Origin: Abyssibius alkaniclasticus
GTDB lineage: Bacteria > Pseudomonadota > Alphaproteobacteria > Rhodobacterales > Rhodobacteraceae
Direction of reading: 5' to 3'
Length of the DNA: 64,000 nt
Assembly: GCF_020447305.1 (NCBI RefSeq)
Contig: NZ_CP095732.1
Coordinates: forward strand, 1,644,501 to 1,708,500
The notes under the pieces were generated by a model. It was not told where the DNA came from. It did no database searches and worked only from the letters and a program-made list of their open reading frames with translations. Shown here one piece after another: positions 55,167 through 64,000 of the stretch (its first letter is position 1; each line of letters starts with the position of its first letter). A program made the translations under genes and the position numbers.

Positions 55167-56269
55167 TGAAACCCCCAAGCCTGAGCCCCCTGGCTGAAAC
55201 CCTGCCCGATTCCGTGCCGTTCGTCGGCCCCGAAACGCAGGAACGCGCGCGCGGCAAGGGGTTTGTGGCCCGGCTTGGCGCGAATGAAAGCCTGTTCGGC
55301 CCGTCGCCTGCCGCCATTGCCGCCATGCAGCGTGCCGCGCGCGATGTCTGGATGTATGGCGATGCCGAAAGCTACGATCTGCGCCACGCGCTTGCCGCGC
55401 ATCATGGTATTGGCTTTGACAATATCGTTGTGGGCGAGGGGATTGATGCGCTTCTTGGCACGCTGGTGCGGCTGATGGTGGCTGAAGGCGACCGGGTTGT
55501 CACATCGGACGGGGCCTACCCGACCTTCAACTACCATGTGGCGGGCATGGGCGGGCAGCTTGAAAAGGTGCCTTATACCGATGACCGTGAAGACCCGGCG
55601 GCGCTGGTGGCGCGGGCGCGCGCGGTGGGTGCGCGGCTGATCTATCTGTCCAACCCCGACAATCCGATGGGCACGTGGCATGATGCGCCAACCATAGCGG
55701 CAATGATCGACAGCCTGCCGGATAACTGCCTGTTGTGTTTGGATGAAGCCTATATCGAAATGGCCCCGCAGGGCACGGCACCGGCCTTTGATTGCGATGA
55801 TCCACGGGTGATCCGGATGCGCACGTTTTCCAAAGCCTATGGCATGGCGGGCGCGCGCATTGGCTATGCGGTTGGGGCGGCGCACATGGTGCGGGCCTTC
55901 AACAAGCTGCGCAACCATTTTGGTGTGAACCGCATCGCACAGGCGGGTGCGCTGGCGGCCTTGGCCGATGATGCCTATCTGGCCGATGTGTTGGGCAAGA
56001 TCGAAGCCGCCAAGGCGCGGATTGCCGAAATTGGCCGCGCCAACGGGCTGGTGCCGCTGCCCTCGGCCACCAATTTCGTGACGCTCGATTGCGGGCGCGA
56101 TGGCGATTATGCCCGTGCCTTGGTGGCCGCGCTGGCGGCTGAAGATATTTTCGTGCGGATGCCCTTTGCCGCGCCGCAAAACCGCTGCATTCGCATTTCT
56201 GCCGGGCCGGATGATGCGCTGAATGCACTTGCCGCCGCGCTGCCGCGTGCTTTGGACAAGGTGAAATAA
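55166..56269 (+). CDS. Class I/II PLP aminotransferase, HisC-like
   Basis: 367 residues. LGANESLFGPSPAA near residue 40, a YLSNPDNPMGTW stretch, CLDEAYIEMAP, and the PLP lysine in RTFSKAYGMAGARIGYAVG fit the histidinol-phosphate aminotransferase group. It could make histidinol phosphate, but such paralogues often act on aromatic amino acids, and no other his gene is nearby. Coupled to the reductase by a one-base overlap, and 2 bp before allA. Confidence 0.85.
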   Translation: MKPPSLSPLAETLPDSVPFVGPETQERARGKGFVARLGANESLFGPSPAAIAAMQRAARDVWMYGDAESYDLRHALAAHHGIGFDNIVVGEGIDALLGTLVRLMVAEGDRVVTSDGAYPTFNYHVAGMGGQLEKVPYTDDREDPAALVARARAVGARLIYLSNPDNPMGTWHDAPTIAAMIDSLPDNCLLCLDEAYIEMAPQGTAPAFDCDDPRVIRMRTFSKAYGMAGARIGYAVGAAHMVRAFNKLRNHFGVNRIAQAGALAALADDAYLADVLGKIEAAKARIAEIGRANGLVPLPSATNFVTLDCGRDGDYARALVAALAAEDIFVRMPFAAPQNRCIRISAGPDDALNALAAALPRALDKVK

Positions 56270-56271
56270 CC

Positions 56272-56736
56272 ATGCTGCGCCCCGAAATCCTGACCGCCGA
56301 AGCCTTTGCGCCGTTTGGCGATGTGATCGAGGCCAGGCCAGACTCGGCGGTCGAGATCAACGCCGGATACACCACGCGCTTTCATGCGCTGGCGCAGGTT
56401 CAAACCGATGATGCGGCGATCATTTCGATCTTTCGCGGCCGCCCCCGCGCGTTGGAAGCTGCGATGCTCGAATGCCACCCGCTTGGCAGCCAGGCCTTTG
56501 TGCCGCTTGGCGGGCAGGCGTGGCTGGCTGTTGTGGCCGAAACGCCCGATGCCAGTGCCTTGCGCGCGTTCTACTGCCGGGGCGATCAGGGTGTGAACTA
56601 TCGCGCGGGCGTCTGGCACCACCCGCTTCTGGTGCTGGGCGCTGCGCAAGATTTTCTGATTGTCGACCGCGCGGGCCGGGGGCCGAACCTGCAAGAGGTG
56701 TTTTTCGACCCCGTCGCCATTGCCGCAGCACCTTAG
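56272..56736 (+). CDS. allA: Ureidoglycolate lyase
   Basis: 154 residues. Family features: FGDVIEA near residue 15, the RG-R-A-L-E segment, LECHPLGSQAFVPLGG (cupin-type metal/substrate site), and YRAGVWHHPLLVLG. It splits ureidoglycolate to glyoxylate and urea, the last step of the allantoin route whose earlier enzymes (allantoinase, urate hydroxylase, guanine deaminase) are encoded at the left end of the window. Stops within 4 bp overlap of the convergent aminotransferase. Confidence 0.93.
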   Translation: MLRPEILTAEAFAPFGDVIEARPDSAVEINAGYTTRFHALAQVQTDDAAIISIFRGRPRALEAAMLECHPLGSQAFVPLGGQAWLAVVAETPDASALRAFYCRGDQGVNYRAGVWHHPLLVLGAAQDFLIVDRAGRGPNLQEVFFDPVAIAAAP

Positions 56737-57932
56737 GCGTTGGCGGCAATCACCTGCACGGCGGCATCAACCCCGCCCGCACCATGCGCGATACCACAGG
56801 CGATAAGCCCGGCCTGCAAGCTGGACAGCCCGCCCAGCAGCATGGGCGGGTTCATATGGCCCATATGACCAATGCGAAAGGCATGTGCGCCATTGCCGAA
56901 TTCGGGCGTGTCAAAACCAATGGGCTTGCCCAGGGTCAGCCCGGTTTTATGGCGCAGCCATTTTTGCAGCGCGAAACAATCAACCCCCTTCGCGCGCACC
57001 GCCGTTACCGCGCGAGAACGATGCGCGCGGTTGGCAACATTCAGGCGCAAAGGCCCGGCAGTGCCCCAGGCCTCGACCGCCGCCCAAACGGCTTGTGCGA
57101 AAATCTCATGGCGGCGAAAGACATTCTCCATCCCCTCGGCCAGCAGCAGGTTCAGGGCTTCGCGCTGCGCATACAGCAGATGCGTGGGCGTGGTGCCAAA
57201 GAAATACTGGTAATACAGGCCCGGATTGGCGCGATCGGTCCAATCCCAATAGGGGGCGCGGTCGGGTTTCGGGCGGGCGCGGGCTTCGGCCTTTTCATTG
57301 TAGAACACATAGGCAATGCCCGGCGGGCACATCAGCCCCTTTTGGCTGGCGGTCAGCATGACATCGACCCCCCAGGCATCCATTTCAAAGCGTTCGCAGG
57401 CAAAGGAGGCGACGCAATCAACCATCAGCAGCGCCGGGTGGCCAGCCGCATCCAAAGCGGCGCGCAGTGCGGGAATGTCGTTGCTGGCGGAACTGGCCGT
57501 GTCGGTCTGTGTGCAGAACACCGCCTTGATGCCGTGGGTGGCATCGGCGCGCAGCGTTTCGGCCAGAACCGCAGCATCGGCGGCGCGGTCGGTGCCAAAA
57601 TGCAGGTAAGATACTTCAATGCCCATCCGCTCGGCCACATTCGCCCAGCTTTGCGCAAAATTGCCGGTATGCACGACAAGCGCCTTCTCGCCGGGGGCAA
57701 AGACATTCTCAAGCGCCGCTTCCCAGGCGCCGTGGCCATTGGCGATATACATGGCAAGTTGGTGGCGGGTTCCGGCTATCGTTTTAAGGTCGGTCACGAT
57801 GCTTTCGGTCAGGTCCACGATCGGGCCGTCATAAATGCTGGGAGCGGCGCGCATCATGGCGGCCAGCACCGAATCGGGCATGACCGACGGGCCGGGGGTG
57901 AGGTAAAGGTCGCGACCAAATGACAATGACAT
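56733..57932 (-). CDS. Class V glyoxylate-type aminotransferase (serine/alanine/ureidoglycine-glyoxylate)
   Basis: 399 residues, class V PLP family: LTPGPSVMPDSVLAAM at the N-terminus, NGHGAWEAALEN, DCVASFACERFEMDAWGVDVMLTASQKGLMCPPG with the PLP lysine in SQKG. Members transfer an amino group to glyoxylate. Convergent with allA, whose product is glyoxylate, so a role in the purine route (ureidoglycine- or serine-glyoxylate type) is attractive. Exact donor cannot be told from sequence. Confidence 0.85.
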   Translation of the reverse strand: MSLSFGRDLYLTPGPSVMPDSVLAAMMRAAPSIYDGPIVDLTESIVTDLKTIAGTRHQLAMYIANGHGAWEAALENVFAPGEKALVVHTGNFAQSWANVAERMGIEVSYLHFGTDRAADAAVLAETLRADATHGIKAVFCTQTDTASSASNDIPALRAALDAAGHPALLMVDCVASFACERFEMDAWGVDVMLTASQKGLMCPPGIAYVFYNEKAEARARPKPDRAPYWDWTDRANPGLYYQYFFGTTPTHLLYAQREALNLLLAEGMENVFRRHEIFAQAVWAAVEAWGTAGPLRLNVANRAHRSRAVTAVRAKGVDCFALQKWLRHKTGLTLGKPIGFDTPEFGNGAHAFRIGHMGHMNPPMLLGGLSSLQAGLIACGIAHGAGGVDAAVQVIAANA

Positions 57933-58049
57933 GGAATTCCCCAGGAAGTTTCGTGGCTGACATTATCCGGCAGCGCCGTGGCGTCAAGCGGCGGTTGTGA
58001 TGCGGGCTTTGCGCGAATATGTAGGGGCGTGGCAATTGGAGTGCGGCGG

Positions 58050-59774
58050 ATGAACAGCTATAAACGGTTATGGCGCGGCTGGATGCGGCGCTATCTCGGT
58101 GCGGTGCTTCTGGCGCTTCTGGGCATTGTCGTATCGGCGGCGGCCTCGGCGGGCTATGCCAAGATCATCCAGCTGATTATTGCGGCGTTCGAGGTGAAGT
58201 CGGTCTCTGTCATCTGGTGGGGGCCGCTTTTGGTGCTGGCGCTGACCACATCCAAAGGCATGGGCACATGGCTTTACCAATGGTCAAGCGGCGGGGCCTT
58301 GGCCCGCGCCGAGGCCGATTTGCAGGGCGATATGTATGCCAAGCTGGTGAATGCCGATCTTGACCGTTTGCAAACCGAAGCTCCCGCCGGGCTGGCCAGC
58401 CGCTTCACCGCCGACATTCAGCTTGTGCGCCTGTCGGTGGCGCAGATCTTTCAGGGTATATCTTCGGTGCTGATCCTGGTGTTCACCGTGTTTGCCATGC
58501 TCACGATTGATGCGATTACAACGGCCACGCTGGTCGCGTTGTTCGCGCTGGCCGTGCTGCCGGTCAACCGGCTGGGCACGCGCGCGCATCTGCTTTCGCG
58601 CGATACACAAAAGCAGGTGGCACAGCTTACCGGCGATGTGGCCGAGGCGCTGGACGGTATCCGCATGGCGCGCACCTATCAGCTGGAACAGCATTTGCAG
58701 AGCGGCGCGCGCGGAGTGTTTGGGCGCTTGCGCGAGTTGAAGCTGGGGCTGATTTCGGCAGAAAGCCGCATCGCCCCGATGATGGAAACCTTTTCCGGCC
58801 TTGCGATTGCGGGCCTCTTGGTGATTGTCGGATGGCGGCTGAATGCCGGGGCCACGAGCCTTGCGAATTTCATGGCGCTGATGACCGGCTTTGGCGTGAT
58901 CAGCCAGCCCGCCCGCCATCTGGGCAAAACCTTTGCATTGGCGCGGCAGGGCGAGGCGGCGCTGGAACGCATTTTCGCGCTGCTCGATCTGGAGCAACTT
59001 ATAGCCGACCGTCCGGGCGCGACGACCATTGGCCGCGCCAAGGGTGGGCTGGAGTTCAAAAATGTCGGTTTTCGCTACCCTGCCGGGCAGGGGGCGCTGG
59101 ATGATCTGAACCTGAATATCGCACCGGGGCAGAAGGTGGCCTTTGTGGGCCGCTCCGGCGCGGGCAAGTCGACCGTGTTCAACCTGCTGCCGCGCCTGTT
59201 TGATGTAACCGAGGGTGCAATCCTGCTGGATGGACTGGATTTGCGCGACCACACGCTGGCCAGTCTGCGCCAGAATATCGCAATGGTCAGCCAGGATTCG
59301 GTGCTGCTGTCGGGCAGCATCGGCGCCAATATCGGCTTTGGCAAACAGGGCGCCACGCCCGACGAGATTATCGCGGCGGCCAGGGCGGCGGCGGCGGATG
59401 GGTTCATTTCGCGCTTGCCCGATGGCTATGACACCGTGGTCGGCCCCGGGGCCAGCGCGTTTTCGGGCGGCGAGCGCCAGCGGCTTTCCATCGCGCGGGC
59501 CATTTTGCGCGATGCCCCGATCTTGCTGCTGGACGAGCCGACAAGCGCCCTGGATGCCGAAAGCGAGGCTGCGATCAAAGCCGCGCTCGACGGGCTGTCC
59601 AAAGGGCGCACAACGCTGGTGATTGCGCATCGACTTGCGACGATTCTGGATGCCGAATGCATTGTGGTCATGGACCGTGGCCGCGTGGTGGAAACCGGAA
59701 AACACGCCGATTTGCTGGCCGAAGGCGGGCTATATGCCGAGCTTTACCGCTTGCAGTTTTCCGAAGGCGCATAG
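58050..59774 (+). CDS. ABC exporter, fused permease-ATPase (MsbA-like)
   Basis: 574 residues from the ATG at 58050. The N-terminal half has about six membrane helices (type IV exporter fold). The ATPase has Walker A GRSGAGKST near residue 370, signature FSGGERQRLSIARA, Walker B ILLLDEPTSALD and the switch His in VIAHRLATI. Works as a homodimer or heterodimer exporting lipids or hydrophobic compounds. Single gene; the overlap of 31 bp at its end is with a convergent glycosyltransferase gene. Confidence 0.92.
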   Translation: MNSYKRLWRGWMRRYLGAVLLALLGIVVSAAASAGYAKIIQLIIAAFEVKSVSVIWWGPLLVLALTTSKGMGTWLYQWSSGGALARAEADLQGDMYAKLVNADLDRLQTEAPAGLASRFTADIQLVRLSVAQIFQGISSVLILVFTVFAMLTIDAITTATLVALFALAVLPVNRLGTRAHLLSRDTQKQVAQLTGDVAEALDGIRMARTYQLEQHLQSGARGVFGRLRELKLGLISAESRIAPMMETFSGLAIAGLLVIVGWRLNAGATSLANFMALMTGFGVISQPARHLGKTFALARQGEAALERIFALLDLEQLIADRPGATTIGRAKGGLEFKNVGFRYPAGQGALDDLNLNIAPGQKVAFVGRSGAGKSTVFNLLPRLFDVTEGAILLDGLDLRDHTLASLRQNIAMVSQDSVLLSGSIGANIGFGKQGATPDEIIAAARAAAADGFISRLPDGYDTVVGPGASAFSGGERQRLSIARAILRDAPILLLDEPTSALDAESEAAIKAALDGLSKGRTTLVIAHRLATILDAECIVVMDRGRVVETGKHADLLAEGGLYAELYRLQFSEGA

Positions 59775-60445
59775 GCGGCGGCCAGGTTTTCGGGCTTCGC
59801 ACCGCATAGGTAGCGGGCAAGCAGCCACAGGTTGCGCGCCGCGCGGCGCAGCCAACCCTGCCTTTGGTATTTATCGGCAGCGGTAAGCGCGGTGGCAGGC
59901 AGCATTGTGAGCCGCCCGCGCAAGGCGCGCGCAATCGCGACATCCTCCATCAGCGGAATGGGCTTATAGCCGCCAATTTCGGTGTAAAGCTTGCGCGAGA
60001 TCAACAGGGCCTGGTCGCCATAGGGCAGGCCAAACGCGCGGCTGCGCAGGTTTGCACCCCCCGCCACAAGCCGCGCCATAAGGCCGGGCGCATCAAAGCG
60101 CAGCCTGAAACAGGCGGCGCGGTTGGGGCCGCGCGCGATATGCGCGGCAACCGCGCCCGCCCAGCCGGGTTGCAACACCGTGTCGGCATGTAGAAACAAC
60201 AACCACTCGGCGCGCGCCATCGCGGCCCCCGCACCAAGCTGCTGGCCACGGCCTTTCGCGTCGCGCAGAAAGGCCGCGCCAAGCTCATCGGCCACGGTCT
60301 CGATCGCGTCCACACTGCCACCATCGCTGATGATCAACTCGGCAATCAGCCCCGTATCCAGCCCTTCGGCAAGCGCGGCAACGCTTTGGCCCAGCCGGGG
60401 CAGGGCGTTGAACGTGGGAATGATCACAGAAAGCGGTGCGGGCAT
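59744..60445 (-). CDS. Family 2 glycosyltransferase (TIGR04283-type)
   Basis: 233 residues. It starts LSVIIPTFNALPRLGQSVAAL and has ELIISDGGSVDAIETVADELGA and EWLLFLHADTVLQPGW, the DxD-type nucleotide-sugar site of the TIGR04283 group. LYTEIGGYKPIPLMEDVAIARALR follows. Members were linked to arsenosugar or other lipid sugar pathways, but the partner genes are absent here. Convergent with the ABC exporter and divergent from ygfZ by 56 bp. Confidence 0.87.
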   Translation of the reverse strand: MPAPLSVIIPTFNALPRLGQSVAALAEGLDTGLIAELIISDGGSVDAIETVADELGAAFLRDAKGRGQQLGAGAAMARAEWLLFLHADTVLQPGWAGAVAAHIARGPNRAACFRLRFDAPGLMARLVAGGANLRSRAFGLPYGDQALLISRKLYTEIGGYKPIPLMEDVAIARALRGRLTMLPATALTAADKYQRQGWLRRAARNLWLLARYLCGAKPENLAAAYAPSENCKR

Positions 60446-60501
60446 TGTTGACCTGACGGGCTGCGCCTATATTGACCCTGCATAGCCGAAGCGGGGATGA
60501 A

Positions 60502-61266
60502 ATGGAAACCACAGCCTATCACGACACGAATGCCGCAATTTTGGCCGTGCGCGGGGCAGATGCGGAAGGCTTCTTGCAAGGGCTGATCACCAATGACGCC
60601 AAGGCGGGCACGCCGTTTTATGCGGCAATCCTGAGCCCGCAAGGCAAGTATTTGTTTGACTTTATTGCGATGCGCGATGGTGAGGGGTTTTTGCTGGAGG
60701 TCGCAGCAAGCGCGGCTCAGGCGCTGCTTGCGCGGCTGACCATGTATAAGCTGCGCGCAAAGGTCACGGTCGAGGCGTGCGATCTGATCGTGCTGCGCGG
60801 CTTTGGCGCGCCCCGGCATGGCGGCTTTCCCGACCCGCGCCATGCCGCGATGGGCTGGCATGGCTTTGTGCCGGCGGGCGACTATCCCAAGCTGCCCGAT
60901 GGGTATTTTGATGTGGCGCGGGTGGAAAACCTTGTGCCGCAGGCGGGCATCGAGCTGCAAAGCAACGAAAGCTACATTCTGGAAATGGGCTTTGAAAGGC
61001 TGAATGGCGTGAGCTTCAAGAAGGGCTGCTATGTCGGCCAGGAGGTGACGGCGCGCATGAAGCACAAGACCGAACTGCGCAAGGGATTGGTGCGGCTGAA
61101 GCTTGAAGGCGCGGCCCCGATTGGTGCCGATATCAGCCGCGATGGCCGCACAATCGGCAAGGTTTACACCCAGGCGGGTGGCCATGCGCTGGCCTATCTG
61201 CGCCACGATCTGGCCGGCCCGGATATGGTTGCGGGCGATGCCAGACTGGCGCTTGAAGTGGCGTAA
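60502..61266 (+). CDS. ygfZ: YgfZ/IbaG57-type folate-binding iron-sulfur maintenance protein
   Basis: 254 residues. The diagnostic KGCYVGQEVTARMKHKTELRKGLVRL motif lies near residues 173-198 (K-G-C-Y-x-G-Q-E). YgfZ is a GcvT-like protein that uses folate to help repair or assemble Fe-S enzymes. The ATG at 60502 has GGGGAT upstream. The MTHF-site N-terminal part looks complete. Its 3' end is separated by a short hairpin from the convergent mttB-like gene. Confidence 0.9.
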   Translation: METTAYHDTNAAILAVRGADAEGFLQGLITNDAKAGTPFYAAILSPQGKYLFDFIAMRDGEGFLLEVAASAAQALLARLTMYKLRAKVTVEACDLIVLRGFGAPRHGGFPDPRHAAMGWHGFVPAGDYPKLPDGYFDVARVENLVPQAGIELQSNESYILEMGFERLNGVSFKKGCYVGQEVTARMKHKTELRKGLVRLKLEGAAPIGADISRDGRTIGKVYTQAGGHALAYLRHDLAGPDMVAGDARLALEVA

Positions 61267-61267
61267 C

Positions 61268-61285
61268 CGGCCCCCGAAAGGGCCG
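61268..61285. terminator. Short hairpin between convergent ygfZ and the MttB-family gene
   Basis: CGGCCC-CCGAAA-GGGCCG forms a 6-bp stem with a 6-base loop in the 24-bp gap between the convergent genes. No clear U tract follows on either strand, so termination is only possible, not proven. Confidence 0.4.
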
Positions 61286-61290
61286 AAGCC

Positions 61291-62847
61291 TTAAACAAAC
61301 GCGTCGGGCATTTCCGATTTGCGCTTGGCGACAAATTCGTCAAGCGCCTCTTCCACCGCCGGGTCGATGGGCGGCTTCACATAGTCCGCCATCAGCTTTT
61401 TCACCCGCGCTGATGCAAGGGCGACGGAATCGCGGCTGCCATCATCGGCCCAGGTTTCAAACGGTTTGTAATCCAGCACCTCGGTGCGCCAGAAGGCATC
61501 TTTGAAATTGGCCTGTGTATGGGCGCAGCCAAGATAGTGGCCGCCGGGGCCAACCTCGGCAATCGCATCCATTGCCTGCCCGTTTTCGGAAATATCCACA
61601 CCCTTGGCGATAGAATGCAGAACGCCAAGCTGGTCGGCATCCAGCACGAATTTCTCAAAGCTCGAAACAAGCCCGCCTTCCAGCCAGCCACAGGCGTGCA
61701 GCATGAAGTTGACACCGCCAAGCAGCGCGGCATTGAGCGTGTTTGCGGTTTCATAAGCCGCCTGCGCATCTGGCAGTTTGGAGCCACAAAGCCCGCCGCC
61801 CGAGCGGAATGGCAGGTTCATGCGCCGCGCCAACTGGCCAGCCCCCCAGAGGATTTTGCTGGCTTCCGGCGTGCCAAAGGTCGGCGCACCCGAGTTCATG
61901 TCGATCGAGGTTACGAACGCGCCGAAAATGACCGGCGCGCCGGGGCGCACAAGCTGGGAATAGGCGACACCGGCCAGCACCTCGGCCAGCACCTGCGTGA
62001 GCGTGCCGGCCACCGAAACCGGCGCCATCGCCCCGCCCACAATGAACGGCGAGACGATACAGGCCTGATTGGCCGCGGCATAAACCTCGAGCGCGTCCAT
62101 CATGATCGGGTCGAACACCAGGGGCGAGTTGATGTTGATCAGGTTGGTCATCACGGTGTTCTGGTCAACAAAATCGGCCCCGAACAGGATTTTCGACATT
62201 TCAACCGAATCAACGCAGCGCGACCGTTCGGTGACCGAGCCCATATAGGGCTTGTCGGTCAGCGTCATATGGGCGTGGAGCATGTCGAGATGGCGCTTGT
62301 TGACCGGCACATCGGTCGGCTCGCACACGGTGCCGCCGGAATGATGCAGCCATTTCGACATATAGCCAAGCTTCACGAATTTCTGGAAATCGGCGATTGT
62401 GGCATAACGGCGGCCTCCTTCGGCATCGCGCACGAAGGGCGGGCCGTAGACGGGGGCCAGCACCAAGGATTTGCCGCCGATCTCGACATTGCGCTCGGGG
62501 TTGCGGGCGTGCTGCGTAATGCGGCTTGGAGCGGTGGCGCAAAGCTTGCGCGCCAGGCCGCGCGGAATATGCACGGTTTCGCCCTTGATCTCGGCACCTG
62601 CGTCCTTCCACTTGGCAAGGGCGGGCGCGTTGTCAACGAATTTCACGCCGATTTCCCACAAAACCGTTTCGGCATTGGCCTCGATCACCTCGATCGCTTC
62701 GGCTGTGAGAATCTCGAAATTTGGGATGTTCCGCTCGATATAGCGGTTGAAGGTCGTGTTGGGGGCCGTGCGCTCGGCGCGACGGGCCGCGCCACCACCG
62801 GTGCGGCCACGGCGGGATTCGGATTGGGGGGCTGTATCTGCGGCCAT
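61291..62847 (-). CDS. Trimethylamine methyltransferase (MttB) family protein, non-pyrrolysine
   Basis: 518 residues. The MttB-type TIM-barrel pattern is shown by KLGYMSKWLHHSGGTVCEPTDVPVNKRHL, VTERSRCVDSVEMSKILFG, and GGGLCGSKLPDAQAAYE. The frame is uninterrupted, so no amber-encoded pyrrolysine is used. Such non-Pyl relatives include corrinoid-dependent methyltransferases for glycine betaine or other quaternary amines. No corrinoid protein gene is nearby, so its partner is elsewhere. The ATG at 62847 has AGGA 9 nt upstream. Divergent from guaA. Confidence 0.85.
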   Translation of the reverse strand: MAADTAPQSESRRGRTGGGAARRAERTAPNTTFNRYIERNIPNFEILTAEAIEVIEANAETVLWEIGVKFVDNAPALAKWKDAGAEIKGETVHIPRGLARKLCATAPSRITQHARNPERNVEIGGKSLVLAPVYGPPFVRDAEGGRRYATIADFQKFVKLGYMSKWLHHSGGTVCEPTDVPVNKRHLDMLHAHMTLTDKPYMGSVTERSRCVDSVEMSKILFGADFVDQNTVMTNLININSPLVFDPIMMDALEVYAAANQACIVSPFIVGGAMAPVSVAGTLTQVLAEVLAGVAYSQLVRPGAPVIFGAFVTSIDMNSGAPTFGTPEASKILWGAGQLARRMNLPFRSGGGLCGSKLPDAQAAYETANTLNAALLGGVNFMLHACGWLEGGLVSSFEKFVLDADQLGVLHSIAKGVDISENGQAMDAIAEVGPGGHYLGCAHTQANFKDAFWRTEVLDYKPFETWADDGSRDSVALASARVKKLMADYVKPPIDPAVEEALDEFVAKRKSEMPDAFV

Positions 62848-62914
62848 GATGAGCATCCTATGCAAGCAAGTTGCCTCTCCATAGCAACAGTGCCTGGCCA
62901 AACGCTTACCGAAT

Positions 62915-62991
62915 GCGCCCCGCTATTCGCTTTCCGCGACATTTAGCGCCCGTCTTGGCCGCAACGCCTTGCAGAGCGGGGCGCGCTAAAT
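62915..62991. promoter_or_regulatory. Competing stem-loops in the guaA upstream region
   Basis: GCGCCCCGCT (62915-62924) pairs with AGCGGGGCGC (62975-62984), while ATTTAGCGC (62941-62949) pairs with GCGCTAAAT (62983-62991). The stems share bases, so only one can form. The second ends 12 bp before the guaA start. Confidence 0.4.
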
Positions 62992-63003
62992 TAAAGACCG
63001 GAC

Positions 63004-64000
63004 ATGACCGATATATCACACCAAAAACTGCTTATCATCGACTTTGGCAGCCAGGTTACGCAGCTTATTGCGCGCCGCCTGCGCGAGCTGAATGTCTATT
63101 GCGAAATTCATCCGTTCAACAGGGTTGATGATGCGTTTCTGGCCGATTTTGCGCCGCTTGCGGTTATTCTGTCGGGTGGCCCATCGTCTGTTTTTGCCGA
63201 TGGCGCGCCGATGCCGCCTGCCAGCGTGTTTACGCTTGGCGTGCCGGTTCTGGGCATTTGCTATGGCCAGCAGGTGATGATGCATTGCCTGGGCGGCAGG
63301 GTTGAACGCGGCCACGGCACCGCCGAATTTGGCCGGGCCTTTGTTGCCCCCAAAGGCGCGCGCCCGGCGTTTTTGAGCGGCTGGTTCGAGGGCGAGCGCG
63401 AGCAGGTCTGGATGAGCCACGGCGACCATGTCTCGGCGCTTGCGCCGGGGTTCGAGGTTTACGGAACCTCCCCCAATGCACCCTTTGCCATAACCGCCGA
63501 TCTGGAGCGTAATTTCTACGCCGTGCAGTTTCACCCCGAAGTGCATCACACGCCCAATGGCGCGCGGTTTTACGAGAATTTCACCCGCCTTGCAGGGTTT
63601 ACCGGCGATTGGACGATGGGTGCTTACCGCGAGGAAGCCATTCGCAAGATCCGCGACCAGGTGGGCGATGCCAAGGTGATTTGCGGGCTGTCGGGCGGGG
63701 TGGATTCCAGCGTTGCCGCCGTGTTGATCCATGAAGCCATCGGCGACCAGCTGACCTGCGTTTTCGTCGACCACGGCCTGCTGCGCCTGGGCGAGGCGGA
63801 TGAGGTCGTGAAAATGTTCCGCGACCATTACAACATGCCGCTTATCCATGCCGATGAGCAGGAATTGTTTTTGGGCGCGCTGGACGGGCAATCGGACCCC
63901 GAAACCAAGCGCAAGATCATCGGGGGGCTGTTTATTGATGTATTTCAAAAACATGCGGGCGAGGTTGGCGGCGCGAAGTTTCTGGCGCAAGGCACGCTTT
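63004..64000 (+). CDS. guaA: GMP synthase (glutamine-hydrolysing), 3' part cut by window
   Basis: The first 332 residues of GuaA. The class I amidotransferase domain has [13 protein letters not shown], the nucleophile Cys in [14 protein letters not shown], and the His-Glu pair in QFHPEVHHT. The ATP pyrophosphatase domain starts at [17 protein letters not shown] (P-loop SGGVDSS). It converts XMP to GMP using glutamine. It runs off the right edge of the window before the dimerisation domain. Begins 12 bp after a complex stem-loop region. Confidence 0.95.
   Translation, partial: MTDISHQKLLIIDFGSQVTQLIARRLRELNVYCEIHPFNRVDDAFLADFAPLAVILSGGPSSVFADGAPMPPASVFTLGVPVLGICYGQQVMMHCLGGRVERGHGTAEFGRAFVAPKGARPAFLSGWFEGEREQVWMSHGDHVSALAPGFEVYGTSPNAPFAITADLERNFYAVQFHPEVHHTPNGARFYENFTRLAGFTGDWTMGAYREEAIRKIRDQVGDAKVICGLSGGVDSSVAAVLIHEAIGDQLTCVFVDHGLLRLGEADEVVKMFRDHYNMPLIHADEQELFLGALDGQSDPETKRKIIGGLFIDVFQKHAGEVGGAKFLAQGTL

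Noticed and set aside
58284-59705. 473-codon open frame antisense to the ABC exporter
   Set aside because: The exporter on the plus strand has all Walker and signature motifs; the antisense frame has none.

Overview
The window looks like a chromosomal segment of an alphaproteobacterium, most probably a member of the Rhodobacteraceae (roseobacter-type). The evidence is the high G+C content, very tight gene packing with ATGA and TGATG overlaps, TctDE/TctCBA and DeoC-type loci of familiar alphaproteobacterial form, and many transport and catabolism genes for nitrogen-rich small molecules. It contains about 58 protein genes. I see no rRNA, tRNA, CRISPR array, insertion sequence or prophage, and no gene-free stretch longer than about 260 bp. 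Both ends cut through genes: an allantoinase fusion on the left and guaA on the right.

Layout. 1-3.8 kb: purine breakdown (puuE-uraD fusion, puuD, guaD). 4.1-6.9 kb: a small histidine utilisation locus (hutH, hutD, hutC). 6.9-15.7 kb: a two-component system with an orphan binding protein (SBP-tctE-tctD), divergent from tctCBA, a DUF1446/AtuA-like gene, a DUF4387 gene and an AbrB-type membrane protein. 15.7-23 kb: DEAD-box helicase, LysR regulator, alpha/beta hydrolase, copA-cueR and a decayed methyltransferase gene. 23-27.3 kb: a double-domain aldehyde dehydrogenase plus deoC, divergent from a GntR regulator, with three matching operator palindromes between them.

27.4-45.7 kb holds the most interesting object: 14 genes on the minus strand with no gap above 30 bp. 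They encode two aminotransferases, two flavin oxidoreductases, a GcvT-type protein, two Rieske oxygenases, a polyamine-type ABC importer, a DMSP-lyase-family cupin, an amidohydrolase, a methyltransferase and an aldehyde dehydrogenase. A divergent BetI-like TetR regulator sits at the head with a tandem 24-bp operator repeat. The gene content suggests import and stepwise oxidative/folate-linked breakdown of an N- or S-methylated zwitterion or a modified polyamine. The substrate cannot be read from the sequence.

46.5-51.1 kb: a glutamine-synthetase-like ligase, a small Cys-containing protein, a DUF2235 hydrolase, an ornithine decarboxylase-type enzyme and a divergent Lrp regulator, so polyamine and nitrogen metabolism continues. 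51.2-64 kb: valS (with a palindromic repeat inserted in frame), a small membrane protein, an aldo/keto reductase, an aminotransferase related to HisC, allA, a glyoxylate-type class V aminotransferase, an ABC exporter, a glycosyltransferase, a YgfZ-type protein, an MttB-family methyltransferase and guaA. PuuE-UraD, PuuD, GuaD, AllA and perhaps the class V aminotransferase form parts of one purine-to-glyoxylate route that is split across the window.
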